Source of the DNA: Streptomyces iranensis
GTDB taxonomy: Bacteria; Actinomycetota; Actinomycetes; Streptomycetales; Streptomycetaceae
Direction of reading: 5' to 3'
Length of the DNA stretch: 64,000 bases
NCBI RefSeq assembly: GCF_017874715.1
Contig: NZ_JAGGLR010000038.1
Coordinates: 16,955 to 80,954 of the forward strand
The position numbers and the translations under genes were made by a program. The notes under the pieces are model-generated. The model saw only the letters and a list, made by a program, of their open reading frames with translations, made no database searches and was not told the DNA's origin. Positions 33,015 through 41,659 of the stretch are shown piece after piece (positions within the stretch are counted from its first letter, which is position 1; every line of letters begins with the position of its first letter).

Positions 33015-34376
33015 TCACAGCTCCCCCATCCGCCGGATGACGGGAGCCACACGCTGGACGCCATGGCGGTAGGCGCCGCGGGCCGCTTCCCGCATCGTGT
33101 TGCGCACCACCCGCCGCAACGCGGAGACCTGCGCCTCGTCCTCGGCGGAGGCCCCGGGGCGGGGTGAGCCGTCCGGCTCGAAGCCGTACCGGGCGAGCCG
33201 GCCGGGCAGATAGCCGGGTGCGGTGACGGGGGTGTAGAAGGGGGCGAGCGGCGGCAGGGCCGGTGCGGCGGCCAGCTCGGCCACCCGCCCCCGCGCGGCG
33301 TCGAACCAGGTCTCGTACGGCCCGTCGGCGGCCACGCCCTGGCGGCTGAGCCACTCGGCGTCCGGCTCGGGCAGATGCCCGGCGTCCAGCTGGTCCCAGG
33401 AGGCCAGACAGCCGGAGCCGAGGAAGTGGTGGTTGCCGAGCGTCTCGCGCACCCCGAGGTCGGTGAGCACGGCGGTCGGTACGGAGCGGTGCAGCGACTC
33501 CAGGGCGGCCGTGGAACTGACCGTGACCAGCAGGTCGGCGGTGTCCAGGACCTCGCCCATGTTTCCGTAGGCGAGCCGGAAGTTGGCGGGCAGGTTGTCG
33601 CCGAACTTCGCGATCAGCTTCTGGTACGGAAGCTCCTCGATGTGGGTGGTGTGCTCGCCCGGCTTGGAGCGGAGCTTGACCACGACCTCGCGGTCCGGAT
33701 GGCGGCGCGCGTGTTCCACCGCGCGGCGCAGCAGATAGGTGCGGTCGGCGCGGTTGTCCGGGACGGACGGCTGGACGGCGAAGACGACCGTGCCGCCGGG
33801 GTACTTCCGGCCCAGCCGCGCCTGCTCGTCGTAGCGGTCGCCGCCGAGGAAGGGCAGCGCGCACTCCATGACGCTCTCCGCGTCGGCGCCGACGCCCTGG
33901 TAGACGTCACGGAAGCGCTCGGCGTCATGGCGCGAGTTGGCCAGCACCACATCGGCGCCGTGGCGCAGCAGCAGCCCGTCGGCCAGCTTCTCGTAGACGA
34001 CACCGACGTAGCCGGTGACGACCACGGGGCGGCGGTCGGCGCCCTCCCAGGCGTGGCGCAGTCCGTGCAGCATGGCCTGGACGGCGCCGCCGACCAGGGA
34101 GAGGACGATCACGTCATAGCGCTCACGGTCCACTGCCCGTACGAATTCCACGCCCGTGACCTCGCGCATCGCGTCGGCGCGCACCCCGACCTCGGTCAGC
34201 TGCCGGGCGGTCGGCGTGGCGCGGCCGCGCAGCAGGAAGCCGTCGAGGTGACGTTCCGAGGCAGCGTCCGACCCGTCCGGTACGAGGCGATGCGCGGTGA
34301 GCGCGCCCCATTTCCACCGGGTGTCGGAGTCGGCGAGCACGGCGACTCGCACAGGGGATTTGGTACGTGAGGACAC
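33015..34376 (-). CDS. DUF6716 putative glycosyltransferase
   Basis: 453 residues from GTG 34376, giving VSSRTKSPVRVAVLADSDT; a TTG 39 bases upstream is the alternative. The N-terminal part is Rossmann-like (VRVAVLADSDTRWKWGALTA), the central part has LVTVSSTAALESLHRSVPTA, a donor-site-like loop, and TVVFAVQPSVPDN. The pattern resembles DUF6716, an uncharacterised GT-B-like family found beside neuB in Streptomyces. It probably adds a sugar to the wall polymer backbone. It begins the operon that continues with neuA, neuB and the polysialyltransferase-like gene. Confidence 0.75.
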   Translation of the reverse strand: MSSRTKSPVRVAVLADSDTRWKWGALTAHRLVPDGSDAASERHLDGFLLRGRATPTARQLTEVGVRADAMREVTGVEFVRAVDRERYDVIVLSLVGGAVQAMLHGLRHAWEGADRRPVVVTGYVGVVYEKLADGLLLRHGADVVLANSRHDAERFRDVYQGVGADAESVMECALPFLGGDRYDEQARLGRKYPGGTVVFAVQPSVPDNRADRTYLLRRAVEHARRHPDREVVVKLRSKPGEHTTHIEELPYQKLIAKFGDNLPANFRLAYGNMGEVLDTADLLVTVSSTAALESLHRSVPTAVLTDLGVRETLGNHHFLGSGCLASWDQLDAGHLPEPDAEWLSRQGVAADGPYETWFDAARGRVAELAAAPALPPLAPFYTPVTAPGYLPGRLARYGFEPDGSPRPGASAEDEAQVSALRRVVRNTMREAARGAYRHGVQRVAPVIRRMGEL

Positions 34377-34563
34377 GTCGGAGACGCTAGGAAGCGTTGT
34401 CGATTCACGGCCCAACGCAAGAGCAACAAAGGGTTAACAGCACGTCGACGATTGGAGAATCGGCTGGCGGGAGCGGCGGGTTAACCGTTCCGACGTCCTT
34501 CGTTCACCTTTACGTACACCCTAGGTCAAGACGAATGCCGACCGGCGACCTAGCGTCACCCGC
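34377..34563. promoter_or_regulatory. Divergent promoter region of the wall-polymer cluster
   Basis: 187 bases between the divergent operons. It holds two gggttaac sequences (GTTAAC is itself palindromic) at about 34434 and 34488, a small hairpin cgatt-ggag-aatcg (34449-34462), and AT-richer patches. No ORF was found. Which element is an operator or promoter cannot be told from sequence. Confidence 0.5.
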
Positions 34564-35541
34564 GTGGTTAAGCTCTCCGTCATCGTGCCGTTCTACAACG
34601 TGCAGACCTATGCCCCCGACACGCTCAGAAGTCTGCGCGCGAACGCGCGTGAGGACTTCGAATTCATTCTCGTCGACGACTGTGCCACCGACGGGACCCC
34701 GGAGATCCTGGAGCGGGCAGAACGCGACCTTCCGGGGGCCGTCTACGTACGGCATCAGAAGAACGGTGGGCTGGCCACCGCGCGGAACACCGGCCTGGAC
34801 AACGCCACCGGGGAGTACCTCGCCTTCCTCGACGGCGACGACTGGCTGGCCCCCGGCTACTACGCCCAACTGCTCGCGGCGATCGAGGACTTGGGGTGCG
34901 ACTTCGTCCGCACCGACCATGTCCAGTGCACCGCACGGGCGCGCTCCATCACCCGGGTGCCGCACGGCCGCCGCGATGAGGTGATGAACCCTCGGGACGT
35001 GATCCTCCCGGCCGACCGCTCCACCTCCGTCGACTACCCCTACGCCTGGGCGGGCATGTACCACCGCCGCCTGGTCGACGAGGGGCTGCTGCACTTCACC
35101 CATGGGCTGCGCACCGCCGAGGACCGGCCCTGGATCTGGCGGCTGCACCGCGAGGCCCGCAGCTTCGCCGTCCTCGGCCTGGCCGGGGTTTTCTACCGGC
35201 GCGGGGTCTCCTCCTCGCTCACCCAGATCGGCGATGTGCGGCAGCTCGACTTCATTCGCGCATTCGACCAGGTGATCGAGGAAACCGCGCGGGACCGCGA
35301 CGCCGACGCCCTGCTGCCGAAGGCCGTCCGCACCTATTGCGCGATCATTTCCCACCACCTCGGCAACATCGAGAGATTCGAACCACAAGTGGCCCGCAAA
35401 CTCCGTTCCATGTCGGCGGCGGCGATGAAACGCATGCCCCAGGACGTATTGAAGGACGCACTGGATTCCATGGACTACGAGCGCGCCGCACGACTGCGGC
35501 GAGTCAAGCGCCGGTCCGCGGGGGCGGAGGTGGCGGCCTGA
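34564..35541 (+). CDS. Family 2 glycosyltransferase
   Basis: 325 residues from GTG 34564. GT-A fold with VSVIVPFYN-like start (LSVIVPFYNVQTY), FILVDDCATDGTPEIL, NGGLATARNTGLDNATGEYL, AFLDGDDWLAPG (the DxD-like metal site) and TAEDRPWIWRL (catalytic ED). It is cytoplasmic and likely to build a linkage or backbone unit of the wall polymer. Its stop overlaps the next gene's ATG by one base (TGATG). Confidence 0.9.
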   Translation: MVKLSVIVPFYNVQTYAPDTLRSLRANAREDFEFILVDDCATDGTPEILERAERDLPGAVYVRHQKNGGLATARNTGLDNATGEYLAFLDGDDWLAPGYYAQLLAAIEDLGCDFVRTDHVQCTARARSITRVPHGRRDEVMNPRDVILPADRSTSVDYPYAWAGMYHRRLVDEGLLHFTHGLRTAEDRPWIWRLHREARSFAVLGLAGVFYRRGVSSSLTQIGDVRQLDFIRAFDQVIEETARDRDADALLPKAVRTYCAIISHHLGNIERFEPQVARKLRSMSAAAMKRMPQDVLKDALDSMDYERAARLRRVKRRSAGAEVAA

Positions 35542-36950
35542 TGTCCGCCTACAAGCCCCTGGCGGAGCGCAAGCGCACCCAGATCTTCCTCGCCTCGACC
35601 CTCTACGGGGCGGCGACCCTCGCGGCCGCGATCGACGCGGGCAGCGTCGGCCCGGCCGACCGCCGGCTGCTGCTGATCAGCAACAACGCCGCGACGCCTG
35701 AGACCACCCCGCCGGTGGACGAGATGCCCGGCTTCGAGCGGCTGCGCGGCCGCTTCGACCGGGTGCTGTCCTGGAACGAGACGATCTCGCCGTTCCACCC
35801 GGGCGGCTGGGCCCCGCGCGTCGACGACGCCCCGCTGTGGGAGCGCCATCTGCGGCTGCTGTGGAACCTCGGCGACGACAAGGTCGAACTGATCCTGGAG
35901 TCCATCCAGGTCAACCCGGCGATGGCGGTCGCCAATGTGTTCCAGGGCGCGCCCATCGACGTCTACGCGGACGGGCTGATGAGCTACGGCCCGACCCGCA
36001 ACAAGCTGGACCCGCTGACCGGCACCCGCATCCGCCGGCTGCTCCACCTCGACCTGGTGCCCGGACTGCGGCCGCTGCTGCTGACCGAGTTCGGCGTCGA
36101 GCCGGAGATCCTGCCGACCGAGGTGTTCACCAAGGTGCTCGCCGAGGTGGCCGAGGCCGCCCCGCGCAGTGTCGCCTCCGCCAGCGAGCGGATCGCGGTC
36201 GGAGGTGGCCCGGCGCTGATGCTCGGCCAGTACCTGTCCGCGCTGGACATCCTCTCCCCGCAGGAGGAGGAAGAGCTGCATCTGCGGATGCTGCGCGGCG
36301 CCGTGGCGCTGGGCCATCGCACCGTCGTCTTCAAACCGCACCCCACCGCCCCGGCCCGCTGGTCGCGGATGCTGGAGAAGAAGGCCGCCGAGCTGGGCGC
36401 GGAGCTGACCGTCATGGACACCCCGGTGCTCGCCGAGGTGCTGTATCAGCGGATGAGCCCGGCCCTGGTCATCGGCTGCTTCTCCACCGCGCTGCTCACC
36501 GCCGACGTCTTCTACGGGCTGCCGGTGGCCCGGATCGGCACCGACACGCTGCTGGAGCGGCTCACCCCGTACCAGAACAGCAACCGCGTGCCGGTGACGA
36601 TCGTGGACGCGCTGCTGCCCGACCTCGAGGACCACAAGGCGGTGGCCGCCGCCCAGCCGGTGGACGAACGGGCGGGCAGGCGGCTGACCGGGCTGATCTC
36701 CGCGGTCGGCTTCTGCATGCAGGCCAAGATCTACCCGGATCTGCGGCCCGCGACCGAGCGCTATCTGGCCGCCCACCTGGACGACAACACGTGGCGCTAC
36801 TTCAAGAAGCGCAGGCTGACCGCGCTCGCCCTGCCCGGGGCGGTGCCCTCGCAACTGGCGTTCATCCCGCGCAATGAGACGGTGCGCAAGGTGGCGCGCC
36901 GGGCCCGTGCCCTGAAGCGGGCCGCCCTCAAGCGGACGGTCACCGGATGA
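35541..36950 (+). CDS. Polysialyltransferase-like protein (second)
   Basis: 469 residues from ATG 35541. Patterns of the alpha-2,8-polysialyltransferase family: RTQIFLASTLYGAATLAAAI, HLRLLWNLGDDKVELILE, ADGLMSYGPTRNKLD, VVFKPHPTAPARW (the KPHP donor site) and GCFSTALLTADVFYG. Compared with the one at 29471-30703 it keeps the KPHP motif, so it is the better candidate for the polymerising enzyme. It is coupled to the GT2 upstream and to the acyltransferase downstream (ATGA). Confidence 0.8.
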   Translation: MSAYKPLAERKRTQIFLASTLYGAATLAAAIDAGSVGPADRRLLLISNNAATPETTPPVDEMPGFERLRGRFDRVLSWNETISPFHPGGWAPRVDDAPLWERHLRLLWNLGDDKVELILESIQVNPAMAVANVFQGAPIDVYADGLMSYGPTRNKLDPLTGTRIRRLLHLDLVPGLRPLLLTEFGVEPEILPTEVFTKVLAEVAEAAPRSVASASERIAVGGGPALMLGQYLSALDILSPQEEEELHLRMLRGAVALGHRTVVFKPHPTAPARWSRMLEKKAAELGAELTVMDTPVLAEVLYQRMSPALVIGCFSTALLTADVFYGLPVARIGTDTLLERLTPYQNSNRVPVTIVDALLPDLEDHKAVAAAQPVDERAGRRLTGLISAVGFCMQAKIYPDLRPATERYLAAHLDDNTWRYFKKRRLTALALPGAVPSQLAFIPRNETVRKVARRARALKRAALKRTVTG

Positions 36951-38269
36951 GCGCGCCGCCGACCCCCGACGCCGGGCCGATATCCGACGCGGACGCCGGG
37001 CCGATACCCACCGCCGACACCGGGCCGATACCCACCGCCGACACCGGGCCGGTACCCACCGCCGACACCGGGCCGATATCCACCGCGGCGGCGACGGCTC
37101 CCACGCCGACGCCGCCGCGCGCCCCCGGCATGGCATCGCGCGCCCCCGACATGGCCCTGGAGCGATCCGCCGAGCGCACCGCCAAGGCGGCGGCGCGCGG
37201 CGGAGGCCATCCGGTGCGGCTGCGAGCGCTGGACGGGCTGCGCCTGCTCGCCGCGCTCATGGTGGCCGCGTACCACTACGGCGGCCGCGACGGCGAGATA
37301 ACCCAGGCGTGGGGCTCCTCGCCCCGCGCGCAGTTCCCCACCCTCTCCAGCTACTTCGCCTACGGCTGTCTGGGCGTCCAGATCTTCTTCGTCATCAGCG
37401 GCTTCGTCATCTGCATGAGCGGATGGGGACGGCCGCTGCGCTCGTTCTTCGCCTCGCGCGTCTCCCGCCTCTACCCCGCCTACTGGGTCGCGATCATCCT
37501 GGTGACCGGCGTCTTCGCGCTGCCCTGGGTCGCCTACGAGGCGGTGTCGCCCAGCGACGCGCTGGTCAACCTCACCATGCTGCAGCAGCCGCTCGGCGTG
37601 GACCGGGTGCTGGGCGTGTGCTGGACGCTGTGGGCGGAGCTGCGCTTCTACGCCCTCTTCGCGCTGTTCGTGGTGCTCCCGGGCGCGACCCGGCACCGCG
37701 TGGTGCTCTTCTGCGCCGTCTGGACGCTGGGCTCGGCGTTCGCCGAGGCGTCGGACCTGCCGCTGCTGGACGTGGTCCTGATGCCGGAGTACTCCTCGTA
37801 CTTCATCGGCGGCATGGGCGTCTATCTGCTCCACCGCTTCGGCCATGACGCCCTGGCCTGGGGCATCATCGGGATCAGCTTCCTGATCGGCCAGCACTAC
37901 GCGATCCGCGAGCTGTGGCACCCGGCTGGGATCGACGCCTTCTCCTACCGGTCGGCCACCGGCATCATCGCGGTGGTCGCCTTCGGCTATGTGGCGGTCA
38001 CGCTGATCGCGCTGGGGAAGCTGAACTGGGCCAACTGGCGCTGGCTGACCGTCGCGGGCGCGCTCACGTACCCGTTCTACCTGGTGCACGAGCACCTGGG
38101 CTGGGTGGTGGTCCAGTATCTGCGCCGCGGCCTCGGCCTCCCCTCGTACGCCACCTTCGGGCTGACCGTGCTGCTGATGCTGGGGCTGGCCTGGCTGCTG
38201 TACCGATTCGTCGAACAGCGCCTGGCCCCGGTCCTGAAGCGGGCACTCGCGACACCGCGGGTGCGGTAG
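36947..38269 (+). CDS. Membrane acyltransferase (acyltransferase 3 family)
   Basis: 440 residues. About ten membrane segments with the family pattern RALDGLRLLAALMVAAYHYG (containing the active-site His), GVQIFFVISGFVICMS, FFASRVSRLYPAYWVAIIL and TLWAELRFYALFALFVVL. It O-acetylates or otherwise acylates surface glycans at the membrane. The first 85 residues are cytoplasmic, with an eight-residue repeat (TADTGPIP type) encoded by a 24-bp tandem DNA repeat. A strong terminator follows, so it ends the plus-strand operon. Confidence 0.88.
   Translation: MSAPPTPDAGPISDADAGPIPTADTGPIPTADTGPVPTADTGPISTAAATAPTPTPPRAPGMASRAPDMALERSAERTAKAAARGGGHPVRLRALDGLRLLAALMVAAYHYGGRDGEITQAWGSSPRAQFPTLSSYFAYGCLGVQIFFVISGFVICMSGWGRPLRSFFASRVSRLYPAYWVAIILVTGVFALPWVAYEAVSPSDALVNLTMLQQPLGVDRVLGVCWTLWAELRFYALFALFVVLPGATRHRVVLFCAVWTLGSAFAEASDLPLLDVVLMPEYSSYFIGGMGVYLLHRFGHDALAWGIIGISFLIGQHYAIRELWHPAGIDAFSYRSATGIIAVVAFGYVAVTLIALGKLNWANWRWLTVAGALTYPFYLVHEHLGWVVVQYLRRGLGLPSYATFGLTVLLMLGLAWLLYRFVEQRLAPVLKRALATPRVR
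36968..37086. repeat. 24-bp in-frame tandem repeat in the acyltransferase gene
   Basis: About five units of gccgacaccgggccgatacc with a period of 24, the last ones degenerate, encode repeats of ADTGPIPT at the N terminus. The DNA is nearly identical between the middle units, which suggests recent expansion. Variation in copy number between strains is likely. Confidence 0.85.
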
Positions 38270-38283
38270 CCGCACCGGACCGC

Positions 38284-38331
38284 GGGCCCGCGGCGGGCTC
38301 CCGAGATCGTGGGCAAGCCCGCCGCGGGCCC
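38284..38331. terminator. Strong terminator closing the wall-polymer operon
   Basis: gggcccgcggcgggct (38284-38299) pairs perfectly with 38316-38331, a 16-bp stem with a 16-base loop. The sequence from 38332 to 38517 holds no gene that can be supported. Confidence 0.88.
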
Positions 38332-38517
38332 TTATGCCGCACCAGCCCCGTCGCGGGCCCTGTGCCGTGCCGGTCCCGCCGAGGAAACCGAGCGGCAGGG
38401 CGGCCTCCATATGGAGCCGCGCGGCCCGCCCGGCACGCGCGGGAGCCGTCGACTGCGCCGCCGCGTCCGGCCGTTCGGCGGCCTCGGCGCGCACCGCCTC
38501 GGCCACCGTGCGCTCAC

Positions 38518-39888
38518 TCAACTCACTACGCGCACCGCCGCACCCATCTCGCGTACGTCCTCCAGCTCCGCGACTCCCAAAGCGGCGCTTTCCACGGCGC
38601 GTGCCCGTGCGTCGGGGAGAGTTCGCCCGGCGAGGGATCGGAACTTCGCCCGAATGGCCGTTTCGGGAAGGGGATTTGCGGGAGATCCGCCCGCGTGGTG
38701 CACTCGGCGCTGATGGCGCGCCCCGGTTGTGGTGATCGCGGTGACGACAGGCTCCTCGGTCGGCGGCATCGTCTCGTCGATGTCGAGGGCGATCCGGTCC
38801 ATGGCCGCCCGTACGGACTCCTCTCCGCGCTTGTCCTCGTCGTACGCGTCGAGGCCCGCGTGACCGTGGGCGAGCCGGGCCGCCAGCGCGTACGGCAGAC
38901 TGAGCTGCGCTCCCGCGAGAGTGCGGATGTCCCGTCCCCCGCACATGCCGTGCAGGAAGTGACTGAGCCGTACGAAGACGGCGGTGATATCCGCGGCGTC
39001 CAAGCGGTGGTCGGCCATGATGGCGGACAGCGCGTCGATGGAGGAGTGGGTGCCGCGGCACGAGGCGTACGGCTTGATGGAGGATCGCATGATCTTCCAC
39101 TGCGTGCCCAGTCCGCTGGTCAGGGCATCGGGGTCGGCGTCGTTTGCCGCGTACGTGGACAGCAGGCCGCCCCATACGTCGTCGAGAACCGCCGAGGGTC
39201 CGGTCATTCCGCGAAGGGCGAGCTGGGCCGAGAGCAATCCCGCTTCGGCGGCCCGACCGGCGTGGAGGCGTTTGCTCATGGCGCCGTCGTGGACGAAGGC
39301 CCACAGTCCCGCACTGCCGCTCGCCGCCAGGCCGAGTGCGGACTCGGTCTGCTGGGGCGTGAGGCCCAGTACGTGTGCCGCGGCCGCGGCCGCGGCGAAC
39401 GGTCCGCAGGTGCCGGTCGAATGCCAGCCGGCCCCGTTGTGCGGCTCGTACCCGCCGAGCGCTTCGAGAATGCGGCGTCCCACGTCATAGCCGAGGACGA
39501 TCGCGGTCAGCAGGCGGGTTCCGCTGACGGGGGTGGCGCAGGCGGCCGCCGCCGCGAGGGCGGCGGGCACGACGACCGCACCGGAGTGATCGCATCCGCC
39601 CGTGTCGTCGACCTCGTAGGCGTGGCTGGACACGGCATTGACGAGCGCGGCCGCCCGAGGTGAGAGGCACACTCCGGTGCCCCACACCGGTACCGGGCCG
39701 GGCTCGGCACCGAGGACCGACAGGGAGATCCTGGTCTCCTCGCTGCGTGCACCGGCCAGCCCGGCGCCGAGTGTGTCGAGCAGGTGGATGGTCGCCTTGC
39801 GGGTGGTGGCGTCCGGCAGGTCGGCGTACGCGGTATCGGTGATCAAGGCCGCCAGCCGGGCGAGCGGACCGCCTGCCGCCCCGGTCAT
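38518..39888 (-). CDS. MmgE/PrpD family protein
   Basis: 456 residues. The family pattern is seen in LLDTLGAGLAGARSEETRIS, the AHEVDDT-like SHAYEVDDTGGCDHSGA, NGAGWHSTGTCGPFAAAAAA, GAMSKRLHAGRAAEAGLLSA and KPYASCRGTHSSIDALSAI. MmgE/PrpD enzymes include 2-methylcitrate dehydratase, cis-aconitate decarboxylase and iminodisuccinate epimerase. It is the last gene of the operon headed by the argH-like lyase and starts on the ATGA overlap with a deacetylase. In that company an epimerase or dehydratase acting on a carboxylate-rich substrate is more likely than a propionate function. Confidence 0.88.
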   Translation of the reverse strand: MTGAAGGPLARLAALITDTAYADLPDATTRKATIHLLDTLGAGLAGARSEETRISLSVLGAEPGPVPVWGTGVCLSPRAAALVNAVSSHAYEVDDTGGCDHSGAVVVPAALAAAAACATPVSGTRLLTAIVLGYDVGRRILEALGGYEPHNGAGWHSTGTCGPFAAAAAAAHVLGLTPQQTESALGLAASGSAGLWAFVHDGAMSKRLHAGRAAEAGLLSAQLALRGMTGPSAVLDDVWGGLLSTYAANDADPDALTSGLGTQWKIMRSSIKPYASCRGTHSSIDALSAIMADHRLDAADITAVFVRLSHFLHGMCGGRDIRTLAGAQLSLPYALAARLAHGHAGLDAYDEDKRGEESVRAAMDRIALDIDETMPPTEEPVVTAITTTGARHQRRVHHAGGSPANPLPETAIRAKFRSLAGRTLPDARARAVESAALGVAELEDVREMGAAVRVVS

Positions 39889-40787
39889 CGGGCCTGCTCC
39901 TGCTCGGCTCGCAGACGTTGGAACAGGTCGGCCGGGTGGCCGGGCTCGTTTTCCCGATGCTGGGTCCGCCACCGGTCGGCGATCTGGGAGCCGGTTGCGA
40001 GCCAGACGTCCTGGCACCCCTGGATGTACTCGATGATCTCCCGCACGAGTCCGATCCGGCCAGGTGTGCCGGTCACCTCGGGCTGCAACCGAAGGACGTA
40101 GCACAGGCCGAAACGGTGGTAGGCCATGAATTCTCGCTTCCAGTTGTCGAGGGCGTGCGCGTACGAGGCGATACGCGACTGGCCGGTCGGGAAGGGCGGT
40201 TCGAGGTTGAAGAAGAAGTACTGGTGGTCTTCGAGTTCGTAGTGGACGGGGATCTCGACCAGCCCGGACGCTTCGGGGTGGAGGTAGGGCAGGTCGTCGC
40301 CGGGCATGGACGATGACCATCTGATGCCGAGGTCGGCGAGTCGGGCGCCGAGGCCGGGCTTCCACTCCCCCGCCGGGGTCCGGAATCCCCGCGGGGCCGC
40401 GCCGGTGACCCGACGCAGCCGCTCCGCGGCGTCCCGGACCGCCCGGACCTGCTCGCCGAGCGTCAGCTCCAGGAAGTTCTCGTGCGCATCACCGTGGCAG
40501 GCGATCTCATGCCCCGCGGCGGCGATGCGGCGTACGGCCTCGGGGTGGCGCTCGGCGTTGCGTCCGGGTACGAACCAGGTGGTGGGGACACGCAGGTCGG
40601 TGAAGAGGCCGAGCAGCCGGTCGATGCCGCGATCGGTGCCGTACCGGCCGACGGACAGGGTCTTACCGCGGTCGGCGGTGGTGGGTGAGCCGCTGAGGAT
40701 GGCGAGGTCGGCGTCGTGGTCGACGCTGATCATCACCGCGACCCGGGCACCGTTCGGCCAGCGGCCCGCCGGGGCGCGCTCGCTCAT
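39885..40787 (-). CDS. Polysaccharide deacetylase-superfamily protein (second)
   Basis: 300 residues from ATG 40787. NodB-like order: SVDHDADLAI (first metal motif), TTWFVPGRNAERHP, CHGDAHENFLELTLGEQ (metal His motif), RGFRTPAGEWKPGLGARLAD and WSSSMPGDDLPYL. It has no signal peptide and belongs to the PgdA/PuuE-like branch that includes imide and allantoin-like hydrolases rather than wall-acting deacetylases. It overlaps both neighbours by four bases. Confidence 0.88.
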   Translation of the reverse strand: MSERAPAGRWPNGARVAVMISVDHDADLAILSGSPTTADRGKTLSVGRYGTDRGIDRLLGLFTDLRVPTTWFVPGRNAERHPEAVRRIAAAGHEIACHGDAHENFLELTLGEQVRAVRDAAERLRRVTGAAPRGFRTPAGEWKPGLGARLADLGIRWSSSMPGDDLPYLHPEASGLVEIPVHYELEDHQYFFFNLEPPFPTGQSRIASYAHALDNWKREFMAYHRFGLCYVLRLQPEVTGTPGRIGLVREIIEYIQGCQDVWLATGSQIADRWRTQHRENEPGHPADLFQRLRAEQEQAR

Positions 40788-41656
40788 GCCGCGGCCCCCT
40801 TGAGTCCCTGTCGGCTTTCGACCCACCAGTCGGCCACGTCCCCGCAGGTCGCGAACCAGACATCGTCGTGCGCGCGCATATGGTCGATTAGTTCCTCCAG
40901 GATGAGCAGGCGGCCGGGCCTGCCTGACACTTTGGGGTGCAAGAGCGTGGTCAGGCACAGTCCCTCGGCGCGGTATCCGTCGAACTCGCGCTTCCAGTTG
41001 TCGAGCGTGAGGGCGTAACTGGCGATGCGGTCCTGGCCGCCGGGGTAGTCCGGGTTGCGGTGGTAGGCGAGCGAGGCGTAGTCGTCAAAGTCCCAGCGCG
41101 CCGGGATTTCCACCAGTGCGGTCACCGCTTGGTCGATGGTGTGCAGATACGGGCGGTCGTCGCCGCGCATCGAGCTGGAGTACCGGAAGCCGTGCTCCAG
41201 CAGGAGCCGGGGCGTTTCCGGGTGCCAGTCGCCGGACGGGGACCGGAAACCGGACGCCTCGATACCCAGGACGCTCTTGAACACGCGCTGGCTGCGGCTG
41301 ATGACGTCGGCCTGTTCGCCGACGGTCAAGTCGTAGTAGCACTCATGACGGTAGCCGTGGTGGGCCACTTCGTGGCCGCGCTCGATGATGCTCCGGCAGG
41401 CGTCCGGCCAGTGCTCCACCACCCAGGCCGGGGTGAAGAAGGTGGCGGGGACGTCGGCGTCGTCGAGCAGGTCGAGGAGGCGGGGCAGGGCGCGGAACGG
41501 TCCGTACCCGCCCAGTGCGAAGTAGCCGGGGAGGCCCCACAGGGAGCCGTCGAGCATGGCGGAGCCGGTCGGTCCGTCCAGGTCGAAGGCGAGGGCGACG
41601 GCCGCGCGGCGCTGCTGCGGCCAGTGCGGCGGGTGCGGGTCGGCGGGAGTGTGCAT
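40784..41656 (-). CDS. Polysaccharide deacetylase-superfamily protein (first)
   Basis: 290 residues. AVALAFDLDGPTGSAMLDG replaces the classic TFDDG, followed by TFFTPAWVVEHWPDACRSI, HHGYRHECYYDLTVGEQ and SGFRSPSGDWHPETPRLLLE. It is a paralog of the next gene in the operon (shared order TVGEQ, FRxPxGxWxP, SSSMxGDDxPYLH), with about 35-40% apparent identity by eye. A small-molecule amidase or imidase role is inferred from the soluble, unexported form and the transport operon context. It starts 4 bases after the substrate-binding gene's stop. Confidence 0.88.
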   Translation of the reverse strand: MHTPADPHPPHWPQQRRAAVALAFDLDGPTGSAMLDGSLWGLPGYFALGGYGPFRALPRLLDLLDDADVPATFFTPAWVVEHWPDACRSIIERGHEVAHHGYRHECYYDLTVGEQADVISRSQRVFKSVLGIEASGFRSPSGDWHPETPRLLLEHGFRYSSSMRGDDRPYLHTIDQAVTALVEIPARWDFDDYASLAYHRNPDYPGGQDRIASYALTLDNWKREFDGYRAEGLCLTTLLHPKVSGRPGRLLILEELIDHMRAHDDVWFATCGDVADWWVESRQGLKGAAA

Positions 41657-41659
41657 AGT

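Noticed and set aside
30799..33072. 757-codon plus-strand ORF over neuB and neuA
   Set aside because: Shadow of the two minus-strand genes; no family resemblance and no ribosome site.
36797..39304. 835-codon minus-strand ORF
   Set aside because: Shadow of the acyltransferase gene and spacer; includes repeats such as VGGGYRPG that are only the complement of the coding repeats.
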